From the NCBI GenBank assembly GCA_003457135.1, contig DMSQ01000061.1, positions 1,129-35,481 on the forward strand: a DNA stretch of 34,353 bases, in the 5' to 3' direction. The position numbers were made by a program, and so were the translations under genes. The notes below the pieces were generated by a model. The model was given only the letters and a program-made list of their open reading frames with translations, was not told the origin of the DNA and made no database searches. The DNA comes from Prolixibacteraceae bacterium (GTDB lineage Bacteria; Bacteroidota; Bacteroidia; Bacteroidales; Prolixibacteraceae). Positions 33,239-34,353 of this stretch are shown here, one piece after another (the stretch's first letter is position 1; every line of letters starts with the position of its first letter).

Positions 33239-34353
33239 ACCTTTTCTGTTTTTAGGTTTTTTCGATTGCTGAAAATGCTGTAAACTATTGGCACAATGTA
33301 GATATTCAGCAGGGTTGATGTCAACAAACCGCCTAAAATCACTTTCGCCATTGGGCTTTGAATTTCGTTGCCGGCCAAATCACCTTTATATGCCAACGGA
33401 ATCAAGGCCAAAGCTGCTGTTAATGCAGTCATTAATATGGCATTCAACCGATCTGAGGAACCTTTGGTTACCGTTTCAAAGAGCGAAACACCTTGATTTT
33501 GTAATTTCTGGTAATTTGAAATGAGAAGTATCCCGTTACGGGTGGCAATACCAAAAAGTGTGATGAAACCAATGATGGCCGGAATACTTAAAATGCCCGA
33601 TGTGACCCAGATAGAGAACACCCCGCCAATCAATGCCAGCGGCAGATTGAGCAAAATGATGCCTGCCAGTTTGAAATTTTTAAACTCCTGAAACAGCAAA
33701 AGGAAGATGATGATGATGGCAATAATCGAGGTCAGCATAAGCGATTGGGAAGCTTTTGCCTCGCTTTCGAACTGACCGCCATATTCGATCCGGTACCCTT
33801 CGGGTAAATTAATTTTCTGGTTGATATTGGTCTGAATGTCTTTCACAATACTCCGCAAATCGCGTTCGGCAACATTGGCCGAGATCACCATTTTCCGCTG
33901 CACATTCTCCCTGCTGATGGAACTTGGACCCGAAACCGATACAATATCGGCAACCTGTTCCAACGGAACCTTTTTGCCGTCATGTGTATCAATTAATGCC
34001 GAGCGAATGCCTTCAACCGATTCGGTGTAATCCTTGTTCAACCGCAAGACCAGATCAAAACTGCGCTGTCCTTCATAGATATCAGCGAGTTTTTCGCCAC
34101 CAAACGAAATATCAACAAACTCGTTAAACTGCCCGATGGTAATTCCGTATTGCGCCAACATATCGCGGTTGGCGCGAATCTGTATTTGAGGAATTTCTAC
34201 TTGCTGGTCCACATTTAGGTCAACCAATCCTTCAATATCCACAATTGAGCTTTTAACCTCATTGCCGATGGAGAACATCTTGTTCAGGTCGGTCCCGAAA
34301 AGTTTGATGGCAATGTTTGCCCGCGTTCCCGAAAGCATGTGATCAATACGGTG
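33235..34353 (-). CDS. CusA/CzcA-family heavy-metal RND pump, C-terminal part
   Basis: The visible 372 residues are the C-terminal third of a pump of about 1000 residues; the 5' part is beyond the right edge. The first visible codons give HRIDHMLSGTRANIAIKLFG, a typical heavy-metal RND segment. Periplasmic docking-type sequence follows (REDVQRK-like NVQRKMVISANV), then the second membrane half: LTSIIAIIIIFLLLF, the GIATRNGILLI loop and the last helices ending at NRKNLKTEKV. HME-RND pumps expel Cu/Ag or Zn/Co/Ni; the residues that separate these classes are not in the visible part, so I give no gene symbol. It heads the visible operon. Confidence 0.9.
   Translation of the reverse strand, partial: HRIDHMLSGTRANIAIKLFGTDLNKMFSIGNEVKSSIVDIEGLVDLNVDQQVEIPQIQIRANRDMLAQYGITIGQFNEFVDISFGGEKLADIYEGQRSFDLVLRLNKDYTESVEGIRSALIDTHDGKKVPLEQVADIVSVSGPSSISRENVQRKMVISANVAERDLRSIVKDIQTNINQKINLPEGYRIEYGGQFESEAKASQSLMLTSIIAIIIIFLLLFQEFKNFKLAGIILLNLPLALIGGVFSIWVTSGILSIPAIIGFITLFGIATRNGILLISNYQKLQNQGVSLFETVTKGSSDRLNAILMTALTAALALIPLAYKGDLAGNEIQSPMAKVILGGLLTSTLLNIYIVPIVYSIFSNRKNLKTEKV

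Overview
The window comes from a Bacteroidota genome. The evidence is a SusC/SusD pair, several SPII lipoproteins, a type IX secretion (T9SS) C-terminal sorting domain, a SusR-like membrane-spanning regulator, and TAnnTTTG-type promoter elements with no obvious Shine-Dalgarno sequences. The T9SS signal fits environmental lineages (for example Marinilabiliales/Prolixibacteraceae or Chitinophaga relatives) better than gut Bacteroides, but the family cannot be fixed from this window. No rRNA, tRNA, CRISPR array, transposase or phage gene was seen.

Layout. (1) 1-1879, minus: a sugar-activation pair, an SpsF-like nucleotidyltransferase followed by a NeuB/SpsE-type synthase that runs off the left edge; it looks like the end of a surface-glycan locus. 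(2) 2213-17483, minus: a polysaccharide utilisation locus (PUL). In transcription order it contains susC, susD, a GH144-type lipoprotein, a T9SS-exported protein built from two tandem copies of a two-module binding unit, then a hairpin and a palindromic element, then a second GH144-type lipoprotein, a BglX-like GH3 lipoprotein and a GH43-CBM32-FN3 protein. (3) 17837-20659, plus: the divergent SusR-like sensor/regulator. (4) 20776-21786, plus: a fatty acid desaturase. (5) 21859-29101, minus: a tight three-gene operon (GH29 fucosidase, an unassigned barrel-like protein, a GH38-like protein), with a GH20 hexosaminidase lipoprotein divergent at 29284-30948. (6) 30992-34353, minus: a metal-efflux type operon (CusA/CzcA C-terminus, TolC-like outer membrane factor, EamA permease with a very His-rich tail).

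How the genes work together. Two GH144-type proteins plus a BglX-type GH3 beside one SusCD pair point to beta-1,2-glucan as the PUL substrate. In this model, surface GH144 enzymes cut the chain, SusCD imports the oligosaccharides, GH3 removes glucose, and the regulator senses a periplasmic oligosaccharide. The duplicated T9SS protein would be the surface binder. The second glycosidase cluster (fucose, N-acetylhexosamine, mannose-type activities) has no SusCD in this window and looks like glycoprotein or complex-glycan trimming.

Three non-identical but similarly built nested palindromes lie in the intergenic gaps of the PUL (4339-4473, 8367-8497, 12793-12881). The best candidates for something undescribed are the duplicated T9SS binding protein, the unassigned barrel-like protein between GH29 and GH38, and the His-tailed EamA permease in an RND efflux operon. 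All functions are inferred by reading motifs; no search was run.
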